The notes under the pieces were generated by a model. That model was not told the DNA's origin and did no database searches. It saw nothing but the letters and a program-made list of their open reading frames with translations. A program made the position numbers and the translations under genes. From positions 1-64,000 of the forward strand of contig JAEUOU010000023.1 of NCBI GenBank assembly GCA_016790575.1: DNA of 64,000 bases. Reading direction: 5' to 3'. Positions 20,445 to 29,184 of the stretch are shown piece by piece. The stretch comes from Burkholderiaceae bacterium. GTDB taxonomy: Bacteria; Pseudomonadota; Gammaproteobacteria; Burkholderiales; Burkholderiaceae_C. Every line of letters starts with the position of its first letter. Within the stretch, counting starts at the first letter, position 1.

Positions 20445-21560
20445 TCAGCGCGCGTGCAGCAGCGCCACCACCGCTTCACCGATGGCCAGGCAACTGGTCA
20501 GACCGGGCGATTCGATGCCAAACAGATTCACCAGACCCGGCACACCATGCACGGCCGGGCCCTGGATGACAAAGTCCGCCGCCGCCTCGCCCGGGCCACT
20601 GATTTTGGGCCGGATGCCGGCGTACCCGGGCTGCAGGGCACCGTCGGGCAGCGCCGGCCAGTAGCGGCGCACCTCGGCGTAGAACGCGTCACCCCGCGCG
20701 GCGTCCACCACCAGGTCGTCCGGGCCGTCCACCCATTGCACGTCCGGGCCGAACTTGGCCTGCCCGCCCAGGTCCAGCGTCAGGTGTACGCCCAGGCCGG
20801 CCGCCTCGGGCACCGGGTAGATCAGGTGGGAAAACGGCGCCCGACCCGCCAGGGTGAAATAGTTGCCCTTGGCGAAAAAGGCCGTTGGAACATGGCGGGC
20901 GTCCAGACCCTGAAACCGCCGTGCCAGCGCCGGCGCCTGCAAACCGGCGGCGTTGACCACCGTTCGCGCCGCGATCTCCGTGCCGTCATTCGCTACCAGA
21001 ACAAGAGCATCATGTGACCTTTCCACGCTGGGTAGGGCCGATTTCAACGGTGAAAGCAGCGCCAGCAGGCCGCCGGCGTTCTCCAGGTCGCCCAGCAGGG
21101 CCAGCATCAGCGCGTGGCTGTCCACAATGCCCGTGGACGGCGAATGCAGCGCCGCCACACAGGCCAGCGCCGGCTCCAGTGCCCGGGCATCCGCGCCGGT
21201 CAGCGGCGCCAGATCGTGCACACCGTTCGCCGCCGCCCGCGCGGCAATCCGTTGCAGCTCGCCCGCCTGCGCATCACTGGTGGCCACGATCAGCTTGCCG
21301 CAGCGCTGGTGCGGCACGCCGCGTTCGGCGCAGTAGCGGTAGAGCAGTTCGCGCCCGCGCACACACAGCCGGGCCTTGAGGGAGCCCGGTTCGTAATACA
21401 GGCCGGCGTGGATCACCTCGCTGTTGCGCGAGCTGGTGCCGGTGCCGATGGCGTCGGCCGCCTCCATCACCAGCACTTCGTGCCCCGCCAGCGCCAGCGC
21501 GCGCGCCACGGCCAGGCCCACCACCCCGGCACCCACCACCACCGTCTCGATCTGGTCCAT
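20445..21560 (-). CDS. FAD-dependent oxidoreductase, L-2-hydroxyglutarate oxidase (LhgO)-like
   Basis: A 371-residue DAO-superfamily flavoprotein. The N-terminal dinucleotide-binding motif is [37 protein letters not shown] is characteristic of the L-2-hydroxyglutarate dehydrogenase/oxidase group; the C-terminal FAD contacts lie in [12 protein letters not shown] and [17 protein letters not shown]. It probably oxidises a 2-hydroxyacid. It forms a minus-strand run with a deacetylase-like and an N-formylglutamate amidohydrolase-like gene. A dispersed repeat copy encodes residues about 169-187 ([13 protein letters not shown]). Confidence 0.9.
   Translation of the reverse strand: MDQIETVVVGAGVVGLAVARALALAGHEVLVMEAADAIGTGTSSRNSEVIHAGLYYEPGSLKARLCVRGRELLYRYCAERGVPHQRCGKLIVATSDAQAGELQRIAARAAANGVHDLAPLTGADARALEPALACVAALHSPSTGIVDSHALMLALLGDLENAGGLLALLSPLKSALPSVERSHDALVLVANDGTEIAARTVVNAAGLQAPALARRFQGLDARHVPTAFFAKGNYFTLAGRAPFSHLIYPVPEAAGLGVHLTLDLGGQAKFGPDVQWVDGPDDLVVDAARGDAFYAEVRRYWPALPDGALQPGYAGIRPKISGPGEAAADFVIQGPAVHGVPGLVNLFGIESPGLTSCLAIGEAVVALLHAR
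20998..21056 (+). repeat. Dispersed repeat, copy 3 (inside the LhgO-like gene)
   Basis: Reads AGAACAAGAGCATCATGTGA, then CCTTTCCACGCTGGGT and GGCCGATTTCA. Antisense to the host gene and in the same frame as copy 1 (PSVERSHDA against SSVERSLSA). Confidence 0.72.
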
Positions 21561-21575
21561 CGGGGAATCCTCTCC

Positions 21576-22613
21576 TCAGGCGGCGTCGAAGGCTTCGATC
21601 ACGCGAACCGCGTTCAGGCCGAGGTCGGCCGCCGCGTAGCCGCCCTCCAGCACCAGCACCGTGGGCAGACCCAGCCGCGCCAGGCGCTGGCCCAGGCGTG
21701 AAAAGTCGTTCGCCTGCAGCGCAAAGGTCGAAATCGGGTCGCCGGCGTAGGTGTCCAGCCCCAGCGACACCACCAGCGCGTCGGCCCGGTGCCGGTCAAT
21801 GCGGGCGCAGGCCTGCTCCAGTGCGTCGAACCAGCGCGCCACGTCGCTGCCCGCCGGCAGCGGCAGGTTCAGGTTGAAACCCTCGCCCGCCCCCTGCCCG
21901 GTTTCGTCGGCATGGCCCAGGTAGAACGGATATTCGGTGCGCGGGTCGCCATGGATGCTGACAAACAGCACGTCGTCCCGGTGGTAGAAGAGGCTCTGGG
22001 TGCCGTTGCCGTGGTGGTAGTCCACGTCCAGCACCGCCATCCGGCCGCAGCCGCCGTTGCGCAAGGCCTGCGCGGCCACGGCGGCGTTGTTCAGGAAGCA
22101 GTAGCCGCCCATGAAGTCGGCGCCGGCATGGTGCCCGGGTGGGCGGGTGGCGCAAAACACCGCCCTCACCCCCTCGGCCAGCCGGGCCGCCGCACTGGCG
22201 GCCGCATCGGCAGCGGCCTTGGCAGCCGCCCAGGTGCCGGCGCTCAACGGGCTGCCGTTGTCCATCGAATACAAACCAAGGCGCGCCGTGAAGTTCAGCG
22301 GCTCGACATCGCTGCGCAGCGTGCGCACCGGCCAGACCGACGGAAACGGCTGGCAGGTGGCGTTGCCGGGCTCCAGCGCCAGCCACTGGTCCCAGGCCGT
22401 CTGCAGAAACTGCAGGTAGCGGGCATCGTGCACCTGGGCCAGCACGGGGCGGCTGTCGGTGTCCGGCTCACGCAGCGCCAGGCCGCGGGCCAGCAGCGCC
22501 TCCCGCACAAAGCCGGCGCGCGCGGGCGATTCGAAGCAGGGCACGCGTTCGCCGCGGAAAAATTCGGTTTCCGGCGCGTGCAGCGCCTGCGCCGACGGGA
22601 AATAAGTCAGCAT
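21576..22613 (-). CDS. Histone deacetylase family protein / acetylpolyamine amidohydrolase
   Basis: A 345-residue zinc hydrolase of the arginase/deacetylase fold. Diagnostic motifs are FCATRPPGHHAG (active-site His pair), LDVDYHHGNGTQSLFY (zinc Asp and His), LVVSLGLDTYAGDP (zinc Asp) and LEGGYAAADL. Bacterial members remove acetyl groups from acetylpolyamines or other N-acetylated amines. It is 15 nt downstream of the N-formylglutamate amidohydrolase-like gene on the same strand, and adjacent to the LhgO-like oxidase, suggesting an amine or amino-acid catabolic group. Confidence 0.93.
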   Translation of the reverse strand: MLTYFPSAQALHAPETEFFRGERVPCFESPARAGFVREALLARGLALREPDTDSRPVLAQVHDARYLQFLQTAWDQWLALEPGNATCQPFPSVWPVRTLRSDVEPLNFTARLGLYSMDNGSPLSAGTWAAAKAAADAAASAAARLAEGVRAVFCATRPPGHHAGADFMGGYCFLNNAAVAAQALRNGGCGRMAVLDVDYHHGNGTQSLFYHRDDVLFVSIHGDPRTEYPFYLGHADETGQGAGEGFNLNLPLPAGSDVARWFDALEQACARIDRHRADALVVSLGLDTYAGDPISTFALQANDFSRLGQRLARLGLPTVLVLEGGYAAADLGLNAVRVIEAFDAA

Positions 22614-22626
22614 GGCGGTTCCGGGT

Positions 22627-23472
22627 TCAGAGGGTGCGCGGATCGAGCGCCAGCAGACGGGTCACCAGGCCCGACAAGGTGGCCCGGAGCGGCGCAAAAC
22701 CGTCGTGCACCGCCAGCGTCGCCTCGTCCATGTAGAGGCGGCGGTTGATTTCCAGCTGCACGCTGTGGCGGTGCCGGGCCGGTTCGCCATACCGCCGCAC
22801 CAGTTCCACGCCTTTGTAGGGATGGTTCAGCGCCACCGAATAGCCCTGCTCACGCAGCCAGTCGCCCATCCACGCGATCAGCGCCGGGCTGGCCGTCTGG
22901 CCGTCGCGGTTGCCGATGACAAAGTCGGCATGCACCAGCCCGGGAAAATCGGTCGCATGGCTGGAGGCCACCGCCGGCATCGAGTGGCAGTTGATGTGCA
23001 GGCTGTAGCCATGGCGCGTGTGGGCGGCGTCGATGGCCCGCGCCACGGCCGCGTGATACGGCTGCCAGCAGCGCGCGATGCGCTGCTCGATCTCCGCCAC
23101 GGACAGCTGGCGCTGGTACAGCGGCACACCGTCGTCGGTGCAGCGCCAGATCAGGCCTTTGCCCAGCCGAACCTTGGACAGCACCGCCGGGTCACTCGCC
23201 ACCGGATGCGGCCAGGGGGCGTCGAACAGGCCGGTGTCGATCTCCGTGGTGTCGCGGTTGGCGTCCAGGTAGCTGCGCGGGAAATGCGCCTCGATCCAGG
23301 CCACGCCCAGGGCCGGGGCAAAGTCGTAGAGCTTTTCGACATGGGTGTCTTCCGCGCGGCGCAGCGTTGCCAGGTCGCAGGCGTGGCCGAAGTCGTCCGG
23401 GTAGTCGACGCCGCTGTGCGGCGAGTCCAGCACCAGTGGGGTGGTGCCGGCATGGTAGGTCACAGTCTCCAT
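22627..23472 (-). CDS. N-formylglutamate amidohydrolase family protein
   Basis: A 281-residue enzyme of the FGase family: PLVLDSPHSGVDYPDDF, EAHFPRSYLDANRDTTEID, HINCHSMPA and HPYKGVELVRRYG are typical. FGases hydrolyse N-formylglutamate at the end of the histidine pathway, but this family also includes formylaspartate and related amidohydrolases, and no hut genes are nearby. The ATG at 23472 opens the conserved domain. It is the first gene of a three-gene minus-strand run. Confidence 0.9.
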   Translation of the reverse strand: METVTYHAGTTPLVLDSPHSGVDYPDDFGHACDLATLRRAEDTHVEKLYDFAPALGVAWIEAHFPRSYLDANRDTTEIDTGLFDAPWPHPVASDPAVLSKVRLGKGLIWRCTDDGVPLYQRQLSVAEIEQRIARCWQPYHAAVARAIDAAHTRHGYSLHINCHSMPAVASSHATDFPGLVHADFVIGNRDGQTASPALIAWMGDWLREQGYSVALNHPYKGVELVRRYGEPARHRHSVQLEINRRLYMDEATLAVHDGFAPLRATLSGLVTRLLALDPRTL

Positions 23473-23502
23473 GCGGCCATTGTGACCCAAGCCGCTGTGG
23501 GC

Positions 23503-23530
23503 AAAAAAAAGGCCCCGCACAGGCGGGGCC
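23503..23530 (-). terminator. Intrinsic terminator after phaB
   Basis: The 8-bp GC stem GGCCCCGC / GCGGGGCC (23511-23530) with a 4-nt loop is followed on the minus strand by eight U residues (23510-23503). It lies 34 nt past the phaB stop. Confidence 0.88.
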
Positions 23531-23563
23531 GTTTCGGGCCGGGTGCAAGACCCGGACGGGGCA

Positions 23564-24301
23564 TCAGCCCATGTGCAGGCCGCCGTTGACCGAGAAGTCG
23601 GCGCCGGTGGCGTAGCCGCCTTCTTCACTGGCCAGCCAGGCGATGATGGAGGCGATTTCGCTGGGCTTGCCCAGACGCTTGACCGGCACGGTGGCCACGA
23701 TCTTTTCCAGCACGTCGGGACGGATGGCGTTGACCATGTCGGTGCCGATGTAGCCGGGGCTGACGGTGTTGACCGTCACACCCTTGTTGGCCAGTTCCTG
23801 GGCCAGGGCCATGGAGAAACCGTGCATGCCAGCCTTGGCCGCCGAATAGTTGGTCTGGCCGGCCTGGCCTTTTTCACCGTTCACCGACGAGATGTTGACG
23901 ATGCGGCCCCAGCCCTTTTCCACCATGTCGGCCACGACCTGTTTGGTCACGTTGAACATGGAATTCAGGTTGGTGCTCATGACCGCGTCCCAGTCGTCCT
24001 TGGACATCTTCAGGAACATGCGGTCGCGGGTGATGCCGGCGTTGTTCACCAGCACGTCAATGACGCCATGCTCGGCCTTGGTCTTGGCGAAGGCTTCGAC
24101 GGTGGAATCCCAGTCGGCCACGTTGCCGACGCTGGCGTAGAAGGTGTAGCCCTCGGCCTTTTGCTCGTCCAGCCACTTCTGGAAGTCGCGGGTCGGGCCG
24201 CAACCGGCGATGACTTTGAAACCGTCCTTGTGCAAACGCTGGCAAATGGCGGTACCGATACCACCCATGCCACCGGTGACGTAGGCAACTTTCTGACTCA
24301 T
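23564..24301 (-). CDS. phaB: Acetoacetyl-CoA reductase
   Basis: A 245-residue short-chain dehydrogenase producing (R)-3-hydroxybutyryl-CoA for polyhydroxybutyrate. Cofactor motif is TGGMGGIGTAI, the NNAG is in LVNNAGITRD, and the catalytic Ser-Tyr-Lys lie in ISSVNGEKGQAGQTNYSAAK. The protein closely follows PhaB rather than FabG (GPTRDFQKW, GYIGTDMV). It is downstream of phaA and phaC on the same strand, giving the order phaC-phaA-phaB. Confidence 0.96.
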   Translation of the reverse strand: MSQKVAYVTGGMGGIGTAICQRLHKDGFKVIAGCGPTRDFQKWLDEQKAEGYTFYASVGNVADWDSTVEAFAKTKAEHGVIDVLVNNAGITRDRMFLKMSKDDWDAVMSTNLNSMFNVTKQVVADMVEKGWGRIVNISSVNGEKGQAGQTNYSAAKAGMHGFSMALAQELANKGVTVNTVSPGYIGTDMVNAIRPDVLEKIVATVPVKRLGKPSEIASIIAWLASEEGGYATGADFSVNGGLHMG

Positions 24302-24392
24302 GGAAATGCTCCTCTGTGTTGGCCTCTAGGGCCGTTGAAATGAAGGGTCGTCCGATCCGTTCGAGACCCGACCCCCCGATTGAAACCCGAAA

Positions 24393-25571
24393 TCAGCGCT
24401 CCAGCGCGAGGGAAACCCCCATGCCGCCGCCGATGCACAAGGCTGCCAGCCCCTTTCTGGCATCCCGGCGCTGCATCTCGTGCAGCAGGGTGACCAGGAT
24501 GCGGCAACCCGACGCGCCAATGGGGTGACCGATGGCAATGGCGCCGCCGTTCACGTTGACCTTGGCCGGATCGATGTCCAGCGCCTTGTTGACCGCGCAG
24601 GCCTGTGCGGCAAAGGCTTCGTTGAGCTCGAACAGATCCACGTCCGACGCGTTCCAGCCGGCGCGGGCCAGCGCCTTCTGCGACGCCGGCACCGGGCCCA
24701 TGCCCATGGTGGCGGGGTCCAGACCGCTGGTGCCGAAAGCGGCAATGCGCGCCAGGGGCTTGAGGCCCAGCGCGGCGGCCTTCTTCGCGCTCATCACCAC
24801 CACGGCTGCCGCGCCGTCGTTGATGCCCGAGGCGTTGCCGGCGGTCACCGACCCGGCCTTGTCGAAGGCGGGGCGCAGACCGGCCAGGGCTTCCGCACTG
24901 GTCTTCTTGTTGATGAATTCGTCTGTGGCGAAAACGACCGGGTCACCCTTGCGCTGCGGAATGCTGACCGGAACGATTTCGTCCTTGAACTTGCCCGCAT
25001 CCTGCGCAGCGGACGCCTTTTGCTGGCTGCCCAGGGCCAGGGCGTCCTGCATGTCGCGGGTGATGCCATGGGCCTTGGCCACGTTCTCGGCGGTGATGCC
25101 CATGTGGTACTGGTTGTAGACGTCCCACAGGCCGTCAACAATCATGGAGTCGACCATCTTCCAGTCACCCATGCGCTGGCCATCGCGCGAGTTCAGCAGC
25201 ACGTGCGGGCTGGCGCTCATGTTTTCCTGGCCACCGGCCACCACGATCTCGCTGTCGCCCCAGGCCACGGCCTGGGCCGCCAGCATCACGGCCTTCAGGC
25301 CCGAACCGCAGACGGCGTTGATGGTCAGCGCCGGGGTTTCCTTGGCAATGCCGGCCTTCATCAGGGCCTGGCGGGCGGGGTTCTGGCCCGCACCCGCCGC
25401 CAGCACCTGGCCCATGATGACTTCGCCGACCTGGTCCAGGCCGACATTGGCACGGGCCAGCGCCTCGCGAATGACGATGCTGCCCAGTTCCGCCGCCGAA
25501 ACCTTGGCCAGCGAGCCACCAAACTTGCCAACGGCCGTGCGTGCAGCCGAGACGATGACGATATCTTGCAT
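24393..25571 (-). CDS. phaA: Acetyl-CoA acetyltransferase (beta-ketothiolase)
   Basis: A 392-residue thiolase that condenses two acetyl-CoA to acetoacetyl-CoA. The nucleophile is Cys88 in [11 protein letters not shown]; the C-terminal catalytic residues are His in [17 protein letters not shown] and Cys in LCIGGGMG. Length and motifs are those of biosynthetic thiolases. It is the middle gene of the PHB operon, with 51 nt to phaC and 91 nt to phaB. Confidence 0.96.
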   Translation of the reverse strand: MQDIVIVSAARTAVGKFGGSLAKVSAAELGSIVIREALARANVGLDQVGEVIMGQVLAAGAGQNPARQALMKAGIAKETPALTINAVCGSGLKAVMLAAQAVAWGDSEIVVAGGQENMSASPHVLLNSRDGQRMGDWKMVDSMIVDGLWDVYNQYHMGITAENVAKAHGITRDMQDALALGSQQKASAAQDAGKFKDEIVPVSIPQRKGDPVVFATDEFINKKTSAEALAGLRPAFDKAGSVTAGNASGINDGAAAVVVMSAKKAAALGLKPLARIAAFGTSGLDPATMGMGPVPASQKALARAGWNASDVDLFELNEAFAAQACAVNKALDIDPAKVNVNGGAIAIGHPIGASGCRILVTLLHEMQRRDARKGLAALCIGGGMGVSLALER

Positions 25572-25622
25572 GCGTGTTCTCCTTGAATGCAGGTGCGAAA
25601 GGCAGGGCCGGGCCGGCCCCGA

Positions 25623-27338
25623 TCAGGCTTTCGCCTTGACGTACCGGCCGGGTGCCGGCTCGGTCGCCTTGTATTTTGGCGCCTTGCCATAGGTTTTCGG
25701 CGCCGCCACCTGTTTGCCGGCGTTTTTCTTGAGCCAGTTGCCCCAGTCGGTCCACCAGCTGCCGGGCAGTTCGGTGGCGCCGGCGATCCACTCATTGACA
25801 TCGGCGGGGAACTGTCCGTCTTCCCGCAGCCAATGGCTGCGCTTCTTGGCAGCCGGCGGGTTGATCACGCCGGCGATATGGCCGGACGCGCCCATGACGA
25901 AGCGCTTCTTGCCGGGCAGGACCTGCGTGGTGCCGTAGGCGCCGCCGATCGGAACGATATGGTCTTCGCGCGAGCCATAGATGTAGACCGGAATATCGAT
26001 CCGGGTCAGATCGATTTTTTCCCCGCAAACGGTGCACTTGCCCGGCTTGATCAGGTTGTTTTCGAGATAGGTGTTGCGCAGGTACCAGGCGTAGAACGGG
26101 CCGGGCAGGTTGGTGCTGTCACTGTTCCAGTACAGCAGGTCGAACGGCGGGGGAGTCTCGCCCTTGAGGTAGTTGCCCACCACGTAGTTCCAGACCAGAT
26201 CGTTCGGACGCAGGAAACTGAAGGTGGAGGCGAGGTCTTGACCCTTGAGCAGGCCGCCCTTGCCCATCTGCAACTCGCGGAACTTGACGAAATTCTCGTC
26301 AATGAAAATGTCCAGGATGCCGGTATCGGTGAAGTCGATCAGTGTTGTCAGGAAGGTGGCACTCGCCACCGCCTCGTCGCCCCGCGCGGCCAGCACGGCC
26401 AGCGCATTGCTCAGGATGGTTCCGCCGACACAGAATCCCAGGGCGTTGATCTTGGGCGCGCCGGTGATGTCCTGAACCGTCTTGATGGCCTTGATCGCGG
26501 CGTTTTCGATGTAGTCGTCCCAGGTCTTGTGGGCCATCGACTGGTCGGGGTTGCGCCAGCTGACAACAAAGGTGCGGTGACCGAGCGCGACCGCGTTGCG
26601 GATGAAGGAGTTCTCCGGCTGCAGGTCAAGAATGTAGAACTTGTTGATGCACGGCGGAATCAGCAGGAACGGCCGCTCGTAGACCTTGGCGGTCAGCGGC
26701 GTGTATTCGATCAGCTGGAAATACTCGTTTTCGAACACCACGGCGCCTTCGGTGGTGGCCACATTGCGCCCCACTTCGAACAGGCTTTCGTCGGTCATGG
26801 ACACATGGCCCTGCCGCAGGTCACCCAGCAGGTTCTGCATGCCCTTGGCAATGGTTTCGCCCTTGCTCTCGATGGCCTTTTTCTGCGCGTCGGCATTCAT
26901 CGCCAGGAAGTTGCTGGGCGCTGCCGCAGCCAGCCACTGTTCGACCGCGAACCGGATGCGGTTCTGGGTCTTGCCATCGGACTGCACGGCCTCGGCCAGA
27001 CGCATCAGCGTGCGGGCGTTGAGCAGATAGGTGGCCGCAGAAAACGCCGAAACCGGGTTTTTCGCCCAGGCATCACCGGAAAATCGCCGGTCTTTCGGCA
27101 CCACCGAGCCCGACAGGCTCTGGTTCCACAGCTCGGTCATTTCCTGCAGGTAGGTTTGCTGGATTTCCTGAAGCTTCTCGGGCGCAATGCTCACCTGCGG
27201 CATGTTCACCTGCGGCGCCGGCAGACCGCCGACATCCATCTGCTGAAAGGCCTCGAAGACCTTACCCCAGGTGTCGCCAAACTGCTGGCCAAGCGGCGCG
27301 GTTGCCTGTTTCCAGATATCTTCGGGCTTGAAATTCAC
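25623..27338 (-). CDS. phaC: Class I poly(R)-hydroxyalkanoate synthase
   Basis: A 571-residue class I PHA synthase, polymerising hydroxybutyryl-CoA at the granule surface. The lipase-like box is GFCVGGT with the catalytic Cys; the N-terminal domain has PLSGSVVPKDRRF-like residues; PFLLIPPCINKFYILDLQP and VSWRNPDQSM are family signatures; the catalytic Asp and His lie in YIYGSREDHIVPIGGAYG and GASGHIAGVINPP. I chose GTG at 27338, which has AAGGAG upstream, over an in-frame upstream ATG. It is the first gene of phaCAB. No phaR or phasin gene is adjacent. Confidence 0.95.
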   Translation of the reverse strand: MNFKPEDIWKQATAPLGQQFGDTWGKVFEAFQQMDVGGLPAPQVNMPQVSIAPEKLQEIQQTYLQEMTELWNQSLSGSVVPKDRRFSGDAWAKNPVSAFSAATYLLNARTLMRLAEAVQSDGKTQNRIRFAVEQWLAAAAPSNFLAMNADAQKKAIESKGETIAKGMQNLLGDLRQGHVSMTDESLFEVGRNVATTEGAVVFENEYFQLIEYTPLTAKVYERPFLLIPPCINKFYILDLQPENSFIRNAVALGHRTFVVSWRNPDQSMAHKTWDDYIENAAIKAIKTVQDITGAPKINALGFCVGGTILSNALAVLAARGDEAVASATFLTTLIDFTDTGILDIFIDENFVKFRELQMGKGGLLKGQDLASTFSFLRPNDLVWNYVVGNYLKGETPPPFDLLYWNSDSTNLPGPFYAWYLRNTYLENNLIKPGKCTVCGEKIDLTRIDIPVYIYGSREDHIVPIGGAYGTTQVLPGKKRFVMGASGHIAGVINPPAAKKRSHWLREDGQFPADVNEWIAGATELPGSWWTDWGNWLKKNAGKQVAAPKTYGKAPKYKATEPAPGRYVKAKA

Positions 27339-27432
27339 GCTGTCTCCTTGGGTATGGTTCAACCTTGGTGTAAACCCTAGTTTTACTTCAGAAACCTTCT
27401 GGTGCCTGACAACACCGATTTTGCCTGCAACC

Positions 27433-27765
27433 ATGTATCTCGTCGCAATCGGCTGGCTCTATGTCGCCCTGATGATGGCGGTGGCCGAAGCCACCCATTC
27501 CAACGGTTCCGTGCTGGGCGCGGTGATCACTTTTGTGCTGTACGGGCTGGCGCCGACCGCGCTGGTGCTCTACATCCTGAACACCCCGCACCGCAAACGC
27601 GCCCTGCGCCAGCGGGAGCTGGACGAGGCCCAGGCCGCCTCAGCCGCCGCCGCGGCCGCTGAGCCAGATGCAGGCGGCGAAGCGCCCGCTGCCGCCCAGG
27701 CGGGCGCTGTCGCGCCGGTGCGAGAAGAAGCGCTCCGACTCACCGACGGTGCACCAGGCCGCTGA
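27433..27765 (+). CDS. Small membrane protein of unknown function
   Basis: A 110-residue protein with two hydrophobic segments (about 3-20 and 28-46: VLGAVITFVLYGLAPTALVL) followed by a basic stretch (NTPHRKRALRQREL) and an Ala/Glu-rich, apparently disordered tail. No domain is recognised. The last 126 nt of the gene overlap, tail to tail, the conserved end of pgeF on the other strand. Confidence 0.72.
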   Translation: MYLVAIGWLYVALMMAVAEATHSNGSVLGAVITFVLYGLAPTALVLYILNTPHRKRALRQRELDEAQAASAAAAAAEPDAGGEAPAAAQAGAVAPVREEALRLTDGAPGR

Positions 27766-28476
27766 GCCGTCATTGCCCCCGATGGACCCAATCCCCAAAG
27801 CCTGCAGGCGCAGGCGCGCCAGCGCCGGCAAGCTGGCCAGGAAGCGCCCGCCGCCGCCGGGCTGAAACGCCGCTTCGGCAGCGGCATGGCCCCGGACAAA
27901 GGCGTCGCGAACCTCCGCGCCCACCTCAAAGCGCTCCGGCCCGATACAGGGCCCCAGCCAGACCAGCAGCTCGTTAGCTATTTTTTCAGGAGCATCAAGT
28001 GACGCTTTTGCGCTGGGTATGGCACAAAATCGCTTGAAAACCGCCTCCAGAACGCCTTCCCCGGTGGCGCCCCCGGCTCCGGCCAGCCCGCGCCAGCCGG
28101 CATGGGCCGCCGCCACCGCCCTGCCCTGCCGGTCGGTCATCAGCACCGGCAGGCAGTCGGCCACCATGACCGTGCAGGCCAGCCCCGGCCGGTCGGCCAC
28201 TGCCGCGTCGGCGCAGGTGCCGTCGGCGGTGTCCGGCTGCAACATCACCACGTCCACGCCATGCACCTGCGACAGGAAAACCGGCCGCACCCCCAGCGCC
28301 GACTGCAGCAGCGCACGGTTGCCCGCAACCGCCGCGGGATCATCGCCGACATGGTCGCCCAGGTTCATGCTGGCATAGGGCGCGGCCGACACACCGCCGC
28401 AGCGCGTGGTGCACAGCGCCCGCACGTGCGCCGGCGCCGGCCAGTCGGGAATGATCCAGTCGGGGTGCGGCACCAC
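27640..28476 (-). CDS. pgeF: Peptidoglycan editing factor / laccase-domain purine nucleoside phosphorylase (YfiH family)
   Basis: A 278-residue member of the YfiH/PgeF (DUF152) family, whose zinc site uses motifs seen here: LSQVHGVDVV, MVADCLPVLM, AAAHAGWRGLAGG-like and WLGPCIGPERFEVG. Members act on adenosine/inosine or edit peptidoglycan precursors. GTG at 28476 lies 4 nt after the maiA stop; the frame is open upstream through maiA but is not coding there. Residues about 146-164 (IPSAKASLDAP) are encoded by a dispersed repeat copy. Confidence 0.9.
   Translation of the reverse strand: MVPHPDWIIPDWPAPAHVRALCTTRCGGVSAAPYASMNLGDHVGDDPAAVAGNRALLQSALGVRPVFLSQVHGVDVVMLQPDTADGTCADAAVADRPGLACTVMVADCLPVLMTDRQGRAVAAAHAGWRGLAGAGGATGEGVLEAVFKRFCAIPSAKASLDAPEKIANELLVWLGPCIGPERFEVGAEVRDAFVRGHAAAEAAFQPGGGGRFLASLPALARLRLQALGIGSIGGNDGSAAWCTVGESERFFSHRRDSARLGGSGRFAACIWLSGRGGG
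27984..28040 (+). repeat. Dispersed repeat, copy 4 (inside pgeF)
   Basis: Diverged copy: TTCAGGAGCATCAAGTGACG then CTTTTGCGCTGGGTATGGC and CTTGAAAA. Antisense to pgeF, in the same frame as copies 1 and 3. Confidence 0.6.
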
Positions 28477-28480
28477 CCGC

Positions 28481-29122
28481 TCAGCCCTGCGCGTCCGGAC
28501 AGGCCGACGGTTGCGCCTTCTGGAACGCCTCCAGCGCCATGCAGGCGTCGAACGCGGCCATGGTGCGTGGCAGGCCGTCGAGGGGCGTGTCAAAGCGCCG
28601 GGCATTGAAGATCTGGGGCACCAGGCAGCAGTCCGCCAGGGTCGGGCTGTCGCCGTGGCAGAACGCACCCGCCGGCCCCTGGGCCAGCTGCCGCTCGAAC
28701 GCTTCCAGCCCGGTGCGCACCCAATGCCGGTACCAGGTGTTCTTGACATCCTCGCTCACGCCCAGCTCCTTGCTGAGGTATTTGAGTACCCGCAAGTTGT
28801 TCAGCGGATGGATCTCGCACGCGATGGACTGCGCCAGCGCCCGCACGCGCGCCCGCGCCACCGGATCGGCGGGCACCAGGCGCACTCCACCATGGGCCTC
28901 GTCCAGATATTCGATGATGGCCATCGACTGCGACAGCCGCGTGCCGTCGGGCAGCTCCAGCAAAGGCACGAGCTGATCGGCGGACACCGCAGCGAAGGCC
29001 TCGCGCAGATGCTCGCCCTGCGCCAGGTGAACCGGAACGTACTCATAGGCCAGGCCCTTGAGCTGCAACGCAATGCGCACCCGGAAGGACGCGGAGGAAC
29101 GGAAGTAGTTGTAGAGCTTCAT
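28481..29122 (-). CDS. maiA: Maleylacetoacetate isomerase
   Basis: A 213-residue zeta-class glutathione transferase that isomerises maleylacetoacetate (tyrosine/homogentisate pathway) or maleylpyruvate (gentisate pathway) using glutathione. The signature SSASFRVRIALQLKG at residues 9-23, followed by YEYVPVHL, DQLVPLLELPDG and SQSMAIIEYLDE, is diagnostic; the C-terminal helical domain has SIACEIHPLNNLRVL. It heads a pair with pgeF on the minus strand and diverges from the second hsdM. Confidence 0.94.
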   Translation of the reverse strand: MKLYNYFRSSASFRVRIALQLKGLAYEYVPVHLAQGEHLREAFAAVSADQLVPLLELPDGTRLSQSMAIIEYLDEAHGGVRLVPADPVARARVRALAQSIACEIHPLNNLRVLKYLSKELGVSEDVKNTWYRHWVRTGLEAFERQLAQGPAGAFCHGDSPTLADCCLVPQIFNARRFDTPLDGLPRTMAAFDACMALEAFQKAQPSACPDAQG

Positions 29123-29184
29123 GGGCGCAAGGATAAACCGGCCGCCGTCAATAATGCCGGCAACACGCCAACCGCCCCACCGAC

